Source: Alteromonas stellipolaris (GTDB lineage: Bacteria; Pseudomonadota; Gammaproteobacteria; Enterobacterales; Alteromonadaceae). Taken from it: 64,000 nt of DNA. The notes beneath the pieces were generated by a model. It was not told the origin of the DNA. It saw only the letters and a program-made list of their open reading frames with translations, and made no database searches. Shown piece after piece: positions 38,179-47,139 of the stretch. The stretch covers positions 806,001 to 870,000 of the forward strand of contig NZ_CP013926.1 in NCBI RefSeq assembly GCF_001562115.1, in the 5' to 3' direction. Position numbers and translations under genes: made by a program. How positions within the stretch are numbered: position 1 is the first letter of the stretch; the number at the start of each line of letters is the position of its first letter.

Positions 38179-38187
38179 GTATAGCAG
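38179..38187 (-). promoter_or_regulatory. Candidate extended -10 promoter for rpoD (within 324-bp gap)
   Basis: The minus strand reads TGCTATACT: an extended TGn before TATACT, five of six matches to the -10 consensus. No good -35 is visible. It lies in the 38-kb gap between dnaG and rpoD (37930-38253), and an internal rpoD promoter at this place is known in enterobacteria. The remainder of the gap shows no other recognised element. Confidence 0.4.
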
Positions 38188-38253
38188 AATTACTAATGGT
38201 TTTACCAGATTGACGGCTGTTTTTTTAGCCAGTTATTAGCCTCGACCTTATGG

Positions 38254-40035
38254 TCAGCTTTTCTGGCGCTCCTTCATTAACAAGTTCAGTTCCTCTTTTT
38301 CCACTTGAGTTAGTGGCTGAACCCGAGAGCGGGAAATTAAAGTTTCAATACGGCTATCGAAATGCCAATCGAGTAATCGAGCAAAACTGTCGCTATAAAC
38401 ACGTTCAGCATCCTCGTCTTTAACAAGATGTTCTTGTAACAATAATTTCGCGATAGTAGGAGAATGGGGATGATTGCGGAAGTTTTCAACTAGCTGCGCA
38501 GTGGTTGCTTGAGGATATTGTGAACAATAACGATGAATATCCAATAAAAGGTCCATCCCGGTGGCATCACTTCCTTCAAATACAGAAGGTTGCACGTCAT
38601 CACAGCGTGTGGCTAGCGAAGGAGAATCTAGCAGTAATCGAATCAGCATACGTAGCGGTGACAAGCGGGCTTTTCCTACCTGGTTTCTATTCGCTGAATA
38701 AGCGGGCTTGCTACTGGCGTGATTCGCTTTGGATATATCTTGCTGTAACTTAAATCTATCGTATTCACCGGTGTGCTTAGCAAGCTCTTCTAATAACATC
38801 TGCTTTTGGTCGTCGCCCTGAACACTTTCAATTAAGGGCATCGCGGCTTTGCGAAGTGCTATTTTGCCTTCGGGTGTACCTACTTTATGGGTTTTTAATT
38901 GGTTTTCGAAGAAGAAGCGTGACAATGGCATGGCATTATCAAGCATTTCCATAAAGGTATCTTTGCCAACTTTTCTTACCATAGTATCTGGGTCTTCGCC
39001 GTCAGGTAAGAATAAGAAAGACAGTCTGACGCCGTCTTTTAATGCGGGTAGGGCATTTTCCAATGCCCGCCAGGCCGCTTCACGGCCAGCACGGTCGCCA
39101 TCGTAACAGCAAACAATATGCGGCGTTGCTCGCACTAACATTTGCATATGTTCAGCCGTGGTAGCGGTTCCAAGCGCAGCCGTTGCTTGGTTGATACCAA
39201 ACTGACTTAACGCCACTACATCCATATAACCTTCAACAATGAGTACTGCATCGAGTTGACGGTTTTGTTGACGAGCTTGGTAAAAACCAAATAGCTCACT
39301 GCCTTTATGGAAGATACGGGTTTCTGGGGAGTTTAAGTATTTTGGGCCGCCTTCTTCTAATACACGTCCACCGAAACCGACTACGCGGCCTCGCTTGTCT
39401 CTGATAGGGAACATGATTCGGTCGCGGAAGAAGTCGTATCGTCTGCCTTGGTCGTTTTGATTAACCAATTTTAAGTCGATAAGTTGCTTTACACGGGCTT
39501 GGTCTTTGCCAAAGGTTTTTAGCAGGGCGTCCCAGCTGTCTGGTGCATAGCCAATTTCCCATTGCTTGACGATATCGCCGCTAAGTCCACGGCTTTTCAA
39601 ATAATCTATGGCTTTTCCGCTATTTTCATTTTGTTTTAGTTGGTGTTGAAAAAAGCGAACAACTTGTTCCATTAGTGAATAGTCATCTTGCTGCTGTTGC
39701 TTTTTCTCTTCGCTAACAACAGGCAAGTGGCCTTTCTCTCTCGGCACTTCTAATCCGTAGAGTTTGGCGAGTTCTTCAATGGCCTCAACAAATTCAAGAC
39801 GGTCGAATTCCATCAAAAAGGAAATAGCGTTGCCGTGCGCACCACAACCAAAGCAATGATAGAACTGCTTTTCTTGGCTTACGGTAAAAGAAGGGCTTTT
39901 CTCATTATGAAAAGGGCAGCAAGCTTGATAATTTTTGCCCGCTTTTTTTAACTTCACCCTACTATCAACAATGTCTACAACATCGGTGCGTGAGAGAAGA
40001 TCATCAATAAAATCGCGAGGTATTTTTCCGGCCAT
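38254..40035 (-). CDS. dnaG: DNA primase
   Basis: Makes RNA primers at the replication fork. The N-terminal zinc-binding domain has CPFHNEKSPSF and HCFGCGAHG (C41, H44, C62, C65 approximate). The RNA polymerase/Toprim core has AVLIVEGYMDVVAL and CCYDGDRAGREAA. The C-terminal helical DnaB-interaction domain runs from about 440 to the end. Length 593 is normal. No strong ribosome site precedes ATG 40035, in keeping with low primase synthesis in this block. Confidence 0.97.
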   Translation of the reverse strand: MAGKIPRDFIDDLLSRTDVVDIVDSRVKLKKAGKNYQACCPFHNEKSPSFTVSQEKQFYHCFGCGAHGNAISFLMEFDRLEFVEAIEELAKLYGLEVPREKGHLPVVSEEKKQQQQDDYSLMEQVVRFFQHQLKQNENSGKAIDYLKSRGLSGDIVKQWEIGYAPDSWDALLKTFGKDQARVKQLIDLKLVNQNDQGRRYDFFRDRIMFPIRDKRGRVVGFGGRVLEEGGPKYLNSPETRIFHKGSELFGFYQARQQNRQLDAVLIVEGYMDVVALSQFGINQATAALGTATTAEHMQMLVRATPHIVCCYDGDRAGREAAWRALENALPALKDGVRLSFLFLPDGEDPDTMVRKVGKDTFMEMLDNAMPLSRFFFENQLKTHKVGTPEGKIALRKAAMPLIESVQGDDQKQMLLEELAKHTGEYDRFKLQQDISKANHASSKPAYSANRNQVGKARLSPLRMLIRLLLDSPSLATRCDDVQPSVFEGSDATGMDLLLDIHRYCSQYPQATTAQLVENFRNHPHSPTIAKLLLQEHLVKDEDAERVYSDSFARLLDWHFDSRIETLISRSRVQPLTQVEKEELNLLMKERQKS

Positions 40036-40117
40036 GAGGAGACACTAATGCTTATAACGGTAATTAGGGTAGCACAAAAAAGTACTTTAACAGGGAAGGT
40101 AAATAATGAAAACGCCA

Positions 40118-40137
40118 GGTTTGCGATTACACAAACC
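40118..40137 (-). terminator. Weak hairpin between yqeY and dnaG
   Basis: GGTTTGCG (40118-40125) pairs with CACAAACC (40130-40137), one G-T pair, four-base loop. On the minus strand GCGTTTTC follows. It could lower read-through into dnaG. Confidence 0.35.
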
Positions 40138-40176
40138 CGGCTAATTCTATTTCTACCGTTGTATATTTAACGATAT

Positions 40177-40623
40177 TTAGGCGTTCAAACGGGCTTTTAT
40201 TTTAGCGCTTAGAGCGCCCATGTCGGTGCGGCCTTGCACTTGTGGTTTTAAGCTACCCATTACTTTACCCATGTCTTGCATACCTTGAGCACCGGTGCTT
40301 ACCATTGCTTCATCAATTAAGGTGGCAAGTTCGTCTTCGGTTAAAGGCTGAGGAAGAAAACCTTCCAACACAACAATCTCTTCACGCTCTTTACTAGCCA
40401 AGTCATCACGGTCAGCGGCATCAAACTGAGAGGCGGCATCTTGACGTTGTTTAACCATCTTGGTTAATACTGCAAGAATATCGCTATCACCTAAGGTAAT
40501 TTGCTCGTCAATTTCACGTTGTTTGATGGCTGCTATTGCCATGCGAATGGTGCCTAGACGTAATTTCGCTTTAGCGCGCATTGCATCTTTTTGTGCGGAT
40601 TTTAAATCGTCTATTAAAGCCAT
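40177..40623 (-). CDS. yqeY: GatB/YqeY domain protein
   Basis: 148-residue helical protein resembling the C-terminal tail domain of the GatB amidotransferase subunit, which binds tRNA. Typical segments are LKSAQKDAMRAKAKLRLGTIRM and KVMGSLKPQVQGRTDMGALS near the end. A GGGAG ribosome site precedes the ATG. Commonly found between rpsU and dnaG in gammaproteobacteria. The role on its own is unclear; a tRNA or amidotransferase-related function is inferred from homology. Confidence 0.92.
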   Translation of the reverse strand: MALIDDLKSAQKDAMRAKAKLRLGTIRMAIAAIKQREIDEQITLGDSDILAVLTKMVKQRQDAASQFDAADRDDLASKEREEIVVLEGFLPQPLTEDELATLIDEAMVSTGAQGMQDMGKVMGSLKPQVQGRTDMGALSAKIKARLNA

Positions 40624-40931
40624 GATGCTCCCAAATTAAGTAAAGTTTCAACAAAGAAGGGTTGTCACTATAAAGGTATAAAAAAAGGAATAAAGAAAAA
40701 AGTAAAACAGTAAAAGTAAAAAAGCACTTTATACAAGCATACCCATAAAAAGGCATACACTATTAATAAGGGGCGAGTCAGTGGCACTTTAAAACCGGGT
40801 GTCTAACAGGCGTTCTTGATGTCCTTCAATTCGCTGTTCATAAATAATGGGCAGTACATCAATATTACGCTGTGCATTAATAAATAATGCTAACAAGCAC
40901 TAAAGAAGAATTTTCTGTGGCCCAGAAACGC

Positions 40932-40959
40932 GAAAGGTGTTGCAAATGCAACACCTTTC
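40932..40959 (-). terminator. Hairpin between rpsU and yqeY (attenuator)
   Basis: Perfect 12-bp inverted repeat, GAAAGGTGTTGC (40932-40943) and GCAACACCTTTC (40948-40959), loop of four. It is 22 bp past the rpsU stop. T content after the stem on the minus strand is modest (GCGTTTCTG), fitting partial termination between the abundant ribosomal protein and primase, as known in E. coli. The rest of the 358-bp gap is AT-rich with no gene seen. Confidence 0.7.
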
Positions 40960-40981
40960 AGACTCGTAAGTTAACCCTGTA

Positions 40982-41197
40982 TTAGTAGAGTTTTACGCGA
41001 CGTGCGTTTTCACGAGCTAATTTCTTTAGATGACGCTTTTTCGCAGCGGCTTTCTTACGCTTGCGTTCCCAAGTAGGCTTTTCGAAGAACTCACGACGAC
41101 GAACTTCAGACAATACGCCTGCTTTTTCACAAGAACGCTTAAAACGACGCAGCGCTACATCAAACGGCTCGTTTTCTCTAACTTTAACGATAGGCAT
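40982..41197 (-). CDS. rpsU: 30S ribosomal protein S21
   Basis: 71-residue basic ribosomal protein, first gene of the macromolecular-synthesis block. The sequence [20 protein letters not shown] and the Arg/Lys-rich tail are characteristic. GAGGTGAG lies 7 bp upstream of the ATG. A candidate -10 (TATACA on the minus strand, 41224-41229) lies about 30 bp upstream of the start. Confidence 0.98.
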   Translation of the reverse strand: MPIVKVRENEPFDVALRRFKRSCEKAGVLSEVRRREFFEKPTWERKRKKAAAKKRHLKKLARENARRVKLY

Positions 41198-41573
41198 TTA
41201 AACACTCACCTCAAAACTTTTGCTGTATAATTCCGGGAAATTGAGCGCTAAAAAGGCCACCCGGGTTAAAAATGGTGCGAAATTCTAATCATTTCCGAAC
41301 AGAAAGTAAAGACTGAATTGCCAAAAAATAGGCAATATTGCGCAAATAAACGAAGCACCATTCCAAGATATGCGGAATAAAGGTAAACTCTGCGCCTTCT
41401 GAGACAAGGTAATACCCTTTTGTCTGTCTACAGGAGAAAAAGAATTCAGCGCGATCCCGCATTGGTTGAGTCGATCATATCACAGATCGCAGATGATCAA
41501 ACAGGTCAGGTACTGATCTATTGTAATAAACTTTGTTATTAAAGACGTAAAAGTAAGGCTTGGCTCAAAGCAA
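41198..41573. promoter_or_regulatory. Divergent rpsU/tsaD promoter region
   Basis: The region carries the -10-like TATACA for rpsU (minus strand, 41224-41229) with a weak -35 17 bp further upstream. An interrupted inverted repeat GATCAT ... ATGATC lies around 41474-41498. No LexA box (CTGT-N8-ACAG) was found, although some relatives control rpsU by LexA. No gene seen. Confidence 0.45.
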
Positions 41574-41606
41574 ATATTAGGAATAGTATGCGTATATTAG
41601 GAATAG
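41574..41606 (+). repeat. 13-bp direct repeat spanning the tsaD start
   Basis: ATATTAGGAATAG occurs at 41574-41586, where it holds the ribosome site, and again at 41594-41606 inside the first codons, 20 bp apart. The second copy encodes the conserved ILGIE segment, so the upstream copy may be a partial duplication. Confidence 0.85.
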
Positions 41607-42601
41607 AAACTTCTTGTGATGAAACGGGTATTGCCGTTTACGACGACACTGCGGGGTTATTGTCACACGAATTATACAGCCAAGTTAAATTGCACGCCGA
41701 TTACGGCGGTGTAGTGCCTGAACTTGCGTCACGAGATCATGTTAGAAAAATTATCCCGCTAATTGAAAAAGCGCTTAGTGATGCTAACACCCAGCCTAGT
41801 GAATTAGACGGCGTAGCCTTTACCCAAGGTCCAGGTCTTGTTGGTGCCTTATTAGTAGGTTCATCAGTGGGCCGTTCTTTAGCGTATGCGTGGGGTGTGC
41901 CTGCGGTAGGCGTTCATCATATGGAAGGGCATTTACTTGCTCCCATGCTAGAAGACAATGCGCCTGAATTTCCCTTCGTTGCATTATTAGTTTCGGGCGG
42001 CCACTCTATGTTAGTAAAAGTAGAAGGTATAGGCAGCTACGAAGTACTTGGCGAGTCGATAGATGACGCAGCCGGTGAAGCCTTCGACAAAACCGCTAAG
42101 CTTCTAGGGCTTGATTACCCTGGTGGGCCTTTATTAGCTAAATTGGCTGAAAAAGGTGAACCAGGCCACTACAAATTCCCACGACCTATGACCGATCGCC
42201 CCGGTTTAGATTTTAGCTTTAGCGGCTTAAAAACGTTTGCAGCTAATACTATTCGTGCTGCGGATGACAACGAACAAACTAAAGCAAATATTGCTTATGC
42301 ATTTCAAGAAGCGGTTATCGACACGTTAATCATTAAATGTAAGCGAGCACTTAAACAGACCGGTATGAAACGCCTTGTTATCGCGGGCGGCGTAAGTGCG
42401 AATACCATGCTGCGTACACAAATGAAAACTTTGATGGACGATTTACGTGGGGAAGTGTTTTACCCCAACTTGGCATACTGTACCGACAACGGTGCCATGA
42501 TTGCCTATGCAGGCATGCAGCGTTTGAAAGCAGGTGAAATATTAGGGCTTTCTTCACAAGCAAAACCTCGCTGGCCGCTAGATACGTTAGCGCCTGTATA
42601 A
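41588..42601 (+). CDS. tsaD: tRNA N6-threonylcarbamoyladenosine biosynthesis protein TsaD
   Basis: Transfers the threonylcarbamoyl group to A37 of ANN-decoding tRNAs, with TsaB/TsaE. The 337-residue ASKHA-fold protein shows the N-terminal [14 protein letters not shown], the metal-site histidines in HHMEGH (about 110-115), the nucleotide-binding SGGHSML and late [14 protein letters not shown] lies 6 bp upstream. Transcribed divergently from rpsU, the usual order in gammaproteobacteria. Confidence 0.98.
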   Translation: MRILGIETSCDETGIAVYDDTAGLLSHELYSQVKLHADYGGVVPELASRDHVRKIIPLIEKALSDANTQPSELDGVAFTQGPGLVGALLVGSSVGRSLAYAWGVPAVGVHHMEGHLLAPMLEDNAPEFPFVALLVSGGHSMLVKVEGIGSYEVLGESIDDAAGEAFDKTAKLLGLDYPGGPLLAKLAEKGEPGHYKFPRPMTDRPGLDFSFSGLKTFAANTIRAADDNEQTKANIAYAFQEAVIDTLIIKCKRALKQTGMKRLVIAGGVSANTMLRTQMKTLMDDLRGEVFYPNLAYCTDNGAMIAYAGMQRLKAGEILGLSSQAKPRWPLDTLAPV

Positions 42602-42674
42602 TAAAGCTGTCATGGGGTAGGGTTATTATGCTAAATAAAAAGAGTATCTTATTTAGTTTGTAGGAAAAAACATC

Positions 42675-43979
42675 ATGTTTGACAAGATTAGATCTTGGCG
42701 AGTCATTCAATTCTACGGACCGCTATCTGCAGTTATCGTTTTATTGTTAATGGCCTTTCAAGCTGATGCGCAAAGCAATAATGAAGTCACTACAGACCCA
42801 GCTACCAATGTGTCGGTCCAGTACGAAAAAAATCATGTTGTACTCATCTCCTTAGATGGATTTAGGCATGATTACATTGAACTTCACGCTGCAAAAAATC
42901 TTGCCCGTATTGCAAAAGCGGGTGTGCGATCGACCTCATTAACGCCAGTTTATCCTGCGAATACATTTCCTAACCATATTTCGATTGTTACAGGGCTGTT
43001 GCCTATAAACCACGGTATAATTGATAACAGATTCTATGCAAAGTCGCGGCCTGATAATCAGGGAGGCTATGCTAAATATTCGATGGGTAAAGCCAAGGGC
43101 GACAGTAGTTGGATTACGGCATTACCGCTTTGGCATTTAGCTGAATTCCAGGGGCATAAAGCTGCGACCTTTTTCTGGCCTGAATCTGACGCCAGAATAG
43201 CTGGCGCTCTTCCTACCTATCTTTATCATTATTCAAAATATGCAGACTACCAACAGCGGATTGATCAAATTGTTCAATGGCTACGTTTACCTGAAACATC
43301 ACGCCCGCTCTTCGTTGCAGGCTATTTTTCGCTAACCGATACGGTAGGCCACGATGAAGGGCCTACGTCGTCAGTAACAAAAGAAGCCGTCGCTAAAGTT
43401 GATGAGTTAATTGGTCAACTGTATGACCGTCTGAACACGCTTCCCATAAAGGTAGACTTAGTAATAGTGTCTGATCACGGTATGACAACATTAAACGATA
43501 GTCACAACGTTATGGTGGAATCTTTAGATATTCCTGATTATTTTACGATTAGTAATAGTGGTGCTCTGGTTCGGCTATATGCACACTCTGAGGTGTCGCC
43601 CAAGCTAATTGAAAATGAGGCATCACGGCTTAATGCGCTCGCAAACGGCCAATTTAAAGTACTGAGCACCGCAGAGCGCAATAAAAGGCAGATACCGTAC
43701 AACGAACGTACTGGCGACATTATTATTGAAATTTTGCCTCCAGGCCGCTTTAGAAGTGAGGAAGACATTCATGTTAGCAAAGGAGGCCATGGCTACTTAA
43801 ATACGTTATCAGATATGGGTGGGTTATTTGTTGCATCAGGCCCTTCATTTCAAAAAGGAAAGACATTGCCTGCGTTTAGTAATTTGGAAATATACCCAGC
43901 GTTGGCGGAAATTATGGGGTTGGAATTACTGACACCTATTGATGGCGAAATTGACGTATTAAGGCAAGGTCTACAATAA
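42675..43979 (+). CDS. Ectonucleotide pyrophosphatase/phosphodiesterase (alkaline phosphatase superfamily)
   Basis: Exported two-metal hydrolase that likely cleaves nucleotide pyrophosphates or phosphodiesters. A signal segment (about 14-33, ending ADA) is followed by the first metal aspartate in VLISLDGFRHDY and the probable threonine nucleophile in PANTFPNHIS. Further metal ligands are in TDTVGHDEGP, VSDHGM and the late GGHGYL. Length 434 matches bacterial NPP proteins. Expected in the periplasm or outside. It could scavenge phosphate from nucleotides; I see no Pho box in front of it. It stands alone after tsaD. Confidence 0.88.
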   Translation: MFDKIRSWRVIQFYGPLSAVIVLLLMAFQADAQSNNEVTTDPATNVSVQYEKNHVVLISLDGFRHDYIELHAAKNLARIAKAGVRSTSLTPVYPANTFPNHISIVTGLLPINHGIIDNRFYAKSRPDNQGGYAKYSMGKAKGDSSWITALPLWHLAEFQGHKAATFFWPESDARIAGALPTYLYHYSKYADYQQRIDQIVQWLRLPETSRPLFVAGYFSLTDTVGHDEGPTSSVTKEAVAKVDELIGQLYDRLNTLPIKVDLVIVSDHGMTTLNDSHNVMVESLDIPDYFTISNSGALVRLYAHSEVSPKLIENEASRLNALANGQFKVLSTAERNKRQIPYNERTGDIIIEILPPGRFRSEEDIHVSKGGHGYLNTLSDMGGLFVASGPSFQKGKTLPAFSNLEIYPALAEIMGLELLTPIDGEIDVLRQGLQ

Positions 43980-44019
43980 ATCAGCAATAGCGTTTGTTTG
44001 GCCTGCGCTATGATTGTAA

Positions 44020-44622
44020 TTACTCTTTGGTGTTGCCCTTATCCCAAATCTTACCTTCAGAGCGGCTCATCAATCGGGCGATATTTTCACGGTGCCGTAA
44101 GATAATAAGTAAAGACAGCATGAGCACAGGAACGGTATAAAGTGGCTTTATTAACCAAGTAAATAACGGCGCTAGGCTGACGGCAACCAATGCGCCTAGT
44201 GACGAATAGCCGGTAAGAAATACGACAATAACCCAGCTTAGAATAAGTAGCCCTGCCAAATCTAATCCAATAGGTAACATGGCACCAAATGCCGTTGCAA
44301 CTCCTTTGCCGCCTTTAAAGCCAAAATACAAAGGGAAAATATGGCCTAAACATGCAGCGATAGCGATAAGACCTAAAAGCACGGGCTCCAAGCCTAGAAA
44401 GTAGCTTGAGTAAACCGGAATAGTCCCTTTCAAAATATCCATTACCAGCACTAGCAACGCCGGAATTCTGCCGCCAATTCGATATACATTGGTGGCACCG
44501 GGGTTCTTAGAGCCTGCAGTACGGGGATCGGGGAGAGAAAATGCTTTGCAAATAACTACCGCGCTCGATAAAGAGCCAAACAAATAGGCTACACAAATCA
44601 TTAATAGGGCTAACGGTATCAT
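44020..44622 (-). CDS. plsY: Glycerol-3-phosphate acyltransferase PlsY
   Basis: Inner-membrane enzyme that acylates glycerol-3-phosphate with acyl-phosphate in phospholipid synthesis. It has 200 residues, about five membrane segments, and the conserved motifs [23 protein letters not shown] and [10 protein letters not shown]. Divergent from folB, as commonly found in this group. Confidence 0.96.
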   Translation of the reverse strand: MIPLALLMICVAYLFGSLSSAVVICKAFSLPDPRTAGSKNPGATNVYRIGGRIPALLVLVMDILKGTIPVYSSYFLGLEPVLLGLIAIAACLGHIFPLYFGFKGGKGVATAFGAMLPIGLDLAGLLILSWVIVVFLTGYSSLGALVAVSLAPLFTWLIKPLYTVPVLMLSLLIILRHRENIARLMSRSEGKIWDKGNTKE

Positions 44623-44862
44623 TATTGCTGCTTAAACCTGCTGCTTTGTACACTAAACGTATATCTACACCCAAATAATATGGGGCGAATGCTATAGTGC
44701 GTGTTGCCCCCACTTGCAGTACAACGGTATAGTTGTGCCACCATCGCCCTAAGGCGAACAACGTAAAGCGTAAAGCTACTCTATTCAAAAGTGATATACC
44801 ACCTTTTGAGAAGAAGTTAACGTGGTAGTAAGACCAGTATGGTCATAAGAATGAAAAGGTTT

Positions 44863-45216
44863 ATGGGAAAAATATATATAACAGGGCTAGCTGTCGATAC
44901 CCTCATCGGTGTGTACGATTGGGAACGGGAGCGTTTAACCACGTTGTTGCTCGATGTTGAACTCGACGCTGACCTAAATGCTGCAATGCTGTCGGATAAT
45001 GTTGATGACACCATTAACTATGCCGACGTGGCTGATTGCATTACTGAGGTTGGAAAAAACAGTCGCTTTATGCTGCTAGAGGCATTTGGTGGCGCTGTAA
45101 TGAAGCAAGTACTTGCCACCTTTCCGGCCCATGCTATTCGCTTGAAAATTGTGAAGCCGAATATTCTTCCTAATGCACAAACGGTGGCAGTGGCTATGTA
45201 TCAGGATAAGTCCTAG
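44863..45216 (+). CDS. folB: Dihydroneopterin aldolase
   Basis: Converts dihydroneopterin to hydroxymethyl-dihydropterin in folate synthesis. I prefer ATG 44863 (MGKIYITGLAVDTLIGVYDWE), which aligns with the usual FolB N-terminus and gives 117 residues. In-frame ATGs at 44839 and 44851 are possible and the ribosome sites are all modest. The conserved NYADVAD and the late lysine region LKIVKPN agree with the family. The stop overlaps the GTG of folK by one base. Confidence 0.93.
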   Translation: MGKIYITGLAVDTLIGVYDWERERLTTLLLDVELDADLNAAMLSDNVDDTINYADVADCITEVGKNSRFMLLEAFGGAVMKQVLATFPAHAIRLKIVKPNILPNAQTVAVAMYQDKS

Positions 45217-45710
45217 TGGGGCGTCATACAATTTTAATTAGTGTGGGTTCTAATATCGACAAAGAACACTACATACGAGAAAGTATTAAAGCGCTTAAAC
45301 AGAATTTCGATGACGTTAGCTACTCTTCGGTATATGAGAGTGAGTCAGTCGGCTTCGATGGCAGTGCCTTTTATAACTTAGTGGCGAAAGCCGTGACTTC
45401 TATGAGTATTATTGAAGTGCGAGATACCTTTCGTCAGATTGAAAGCGACAATGGTCGTAAACACGGGGAAAAGAAATTTTGTTCCCGTACACTAGATTTA
45501 GATTTACTCACATACGACGATCAAGTTACCCATGAACCCGTTGTATTGCCTCGGGAAGAGATTCTGTATAACGCCTTTGTACTATGGCCGTTAGCTGAGT
45601 TGGTTCCTAATGATATCCACCCTGTTGAAGGCAAAACCTACGAGGCACTTTGGCAGGCTTTCGATAAAGAAAAACAAACACTCTCGCCCATCAATTTTAC
45701 TTGGAGCTAA
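45216..45710 (+). CDS. folK: Hydroxymethyl-dihydropterin pyrophosphokinase
   Basis: Next enzyme of the folate pathway, transferring pyrophosphate from ATP. 164 residues with ISVGSNIDKE at the start, ESVGFDGSAFYNLV and the signature FCSRTLDLDLLTYDD. GTG start, overlapping folB by one base (TAGTG), so the two are translated in tandem. Confidence 0.95.
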   Translation: MGRHTILISVGSNIDKEHYIRESIKALKQNFDDVSYSSVYESESVGFDGSAFYNLVAKAVTSMSIIEVRDTFRQIESDNGRKHGEKKFCSRTLDLDLLTYDDQVTHEPVVLPREEILYNAFVLWPLAELVPNDIHPVEGKTYEALWQAFDKEKQTLSPINFTWS

Positions 45711-45718
45711 GCAACGGA

Positions 45719-46519
45719 ATGACACTGTTCGAAATAATCATATTGGCCATTATTCAGGGCGTTACCGAGTTTTTACCTATTAGTAGTTCTGGGCATCTTC
45801 TTTTGCCTGCAGAGTTATTTGGTTGGGTAAGTCAGGGGTTAGCGTTTGACGTGGCTGTTCACGTGGGAAGTTTACTGGCGGTAATGATTTACTTTCGCCA
45901 AGAAATCGCACAAATGACAGTGGCTTGGGTTACCAAGGGATTCACAAAAGAGCAAAACACTGACAGTAAGTTAGCCTGGTATGTGATTATCGCAACTATA
46001 CCTGCTGTGATTATTGGTTTTGTAATGAAAGACTGGATAGAACTTAATGCCAGAACAGCCCTTGTTATCGCCGCAACCACTATTATTTTTGGTCTTGCCC
46101 TATGGTATGCCGACGCCACCGCGAAACGCACTCAAGAATTAACATCGCTTAACTGGAAACAAGCATTGTTAATTGGTTTAGCGCAAGTACTGGCGCTGAT
46201 TCCCGGTACTTCTCGCTCGGGTATTACCATGACAGCAGGTTTGATGCTGGGCTTAAATAGAGAGAGCTGTGCGCGCTTTTCGTTTTTACTGTCTATTCCC
46301 GTTATTTTGGGCGCCGGTTTGCTTGCCACTCTTGATTTATTACAAGCTAACGAAGCCGTTGATTGGTCTGCGTTGCTCTATGGCGCTGCGTTCTCATTTG
46401 TGAGTGCTTACTTATGTATTTACCTCTTCCTTAGCTGGATATCGCGAATTGGTATGCTTCCATTTGTGATTTATCGCTTACTGTTAGGCGTCATTTTGCT
46501 TTGGTTCGTTTTTGCATAA
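45719..46519 (+). CDS. uppP: Undecaprenyl-diphosphate phosphatase
   Basis: Integral membrane phosphatase that recycles the lipid carrier of cell-wall synthesis; also linked to bacitracin resistance. I choose ATG 45719 (266 residues). Motifs: GVTEFLPISSSGHLLLP near the N-terminus and LIPGTSRSGITMT in the second half. About seven to eight membrane segments. It follows folK by 8 bp, as often seen in this group. Confidence 0.95.
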   Translation: MTLFEIIILAIIQGVTEFLPISSSGHLLLPAELFGWVSQGLAFDVAVHVGSLLAVMIYFRQEIAQMTVAWVTKGFTKEQNTDSKLAWYVIIATIPAVIIGFVMKDWIELNARTALVIAATTIIFGLALWYADATAKRTQELTSLNWKQALLIGLAQVLALIPGTSRSGITMTAGLMLGLNRESCARFSFLLSIPVILGAGLLATLDLLQANEAVDWSALLYGAAFSFVSAYLCIYLFLSWISRIGMLPFVIYRLLLGVILLWFVFA

Positions 46520-46655
46520 GCGATTAGCATAAATTCGGGTTAATAAAAGACTGTGTTGGCGTAATACAATGGAGCGATTTCCTTTTAGGGAGTTGCCTCT
46601 TATGAAGTATTCAGCAACGCAGTATGGTTACAATAATTGAAGCAGGGAGTACGCA

Positions 46656-47024
46656 ATGTTAGACACTATTTTTACGAAGATTATCAATAAAGAAATTCCA
46701 GCAGATATCCTTTATGAAGATGATATCTCGTTGGCGTTTAGGGACATAAACCCGCAGGCCCCGGTTCATTTTTTAGTGATCCCGAAAAAAGCCATCCCTA
46801 CTATCAATGACATCACAAAAGAAGATAGAGAGGTTGTAGGACACTTATCTTTTGTTGCCGCAAAAGTAGCAGCAGAGTTGGGTGTAGACGAGCAAGGTTA
46901 TCGCACGGTAATGAACTGTAATGAGTTTGGTGGGCAAACGGTGTACCACATACACCTACATGTACTGGCCGGTAAAATCATGGGCTGGCCGCCATATACC
47001 GATACGGCTAAGCGTTTAGAATAA
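46656..47024 (+). CDS. hinT: HIT-family nucleotide hydrolase (HinT-like)
   Basis: Small purine nucleoside phosphoramidase. 122 residues with the histidine triad [15 protein letters not shown] near the C-terminus and [22 protein letters not shown] at the start, which is the HinT pattern. Ribosome site GGGAG 6 bp upstream. Monocistronic, ending at a hairpin. Confidence 0.94.
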   Translation: MLDTIFTKIINKEIPADILYEDDISLAFRDINPQAPVHFLVIPKKAIPTINDITKEDREVVGHLSFVAAKVAAELGVDEQGYRTVMNCNEFGGQTVYHIHLHVLAGKIMGWPPYTDTAKRLE

Positions 47025-47069
47025 AAGCGTTTGGAATAGCTTTTAAACGCATACCGATGAGTTTAATAA

Positions 47070-47102
47070 CCAGTTAGTTGCTTAACACGGGCAACTAACT
47101 GG
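47070..47102. terminator. Hairpin between convergent hinT and peptidase genes
   Basis: Perfect 12-bp inverted repeat, CCAGTTAGTTGC (47070-47081) and GCAACTAACTGG (47091-47102). No long T-run follows on either strand, so strength is uncertain. Confidence 0.55.
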
Positions 47103-47139
47103 CTTAGTCTTTATCGAAACATCTATCGATAGGCCGTGG

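Noticed and set aside
41198..41587. LexA box in the rpsU/tsaD region
   Set aside because: No CTGT-N8-ACAG match was found.
42601..42675. Pho box upstream of the nucleotide pyrophosphatase gene
   Set aside because: A single CTGTCAT is present but no second half lies 11 bp away.
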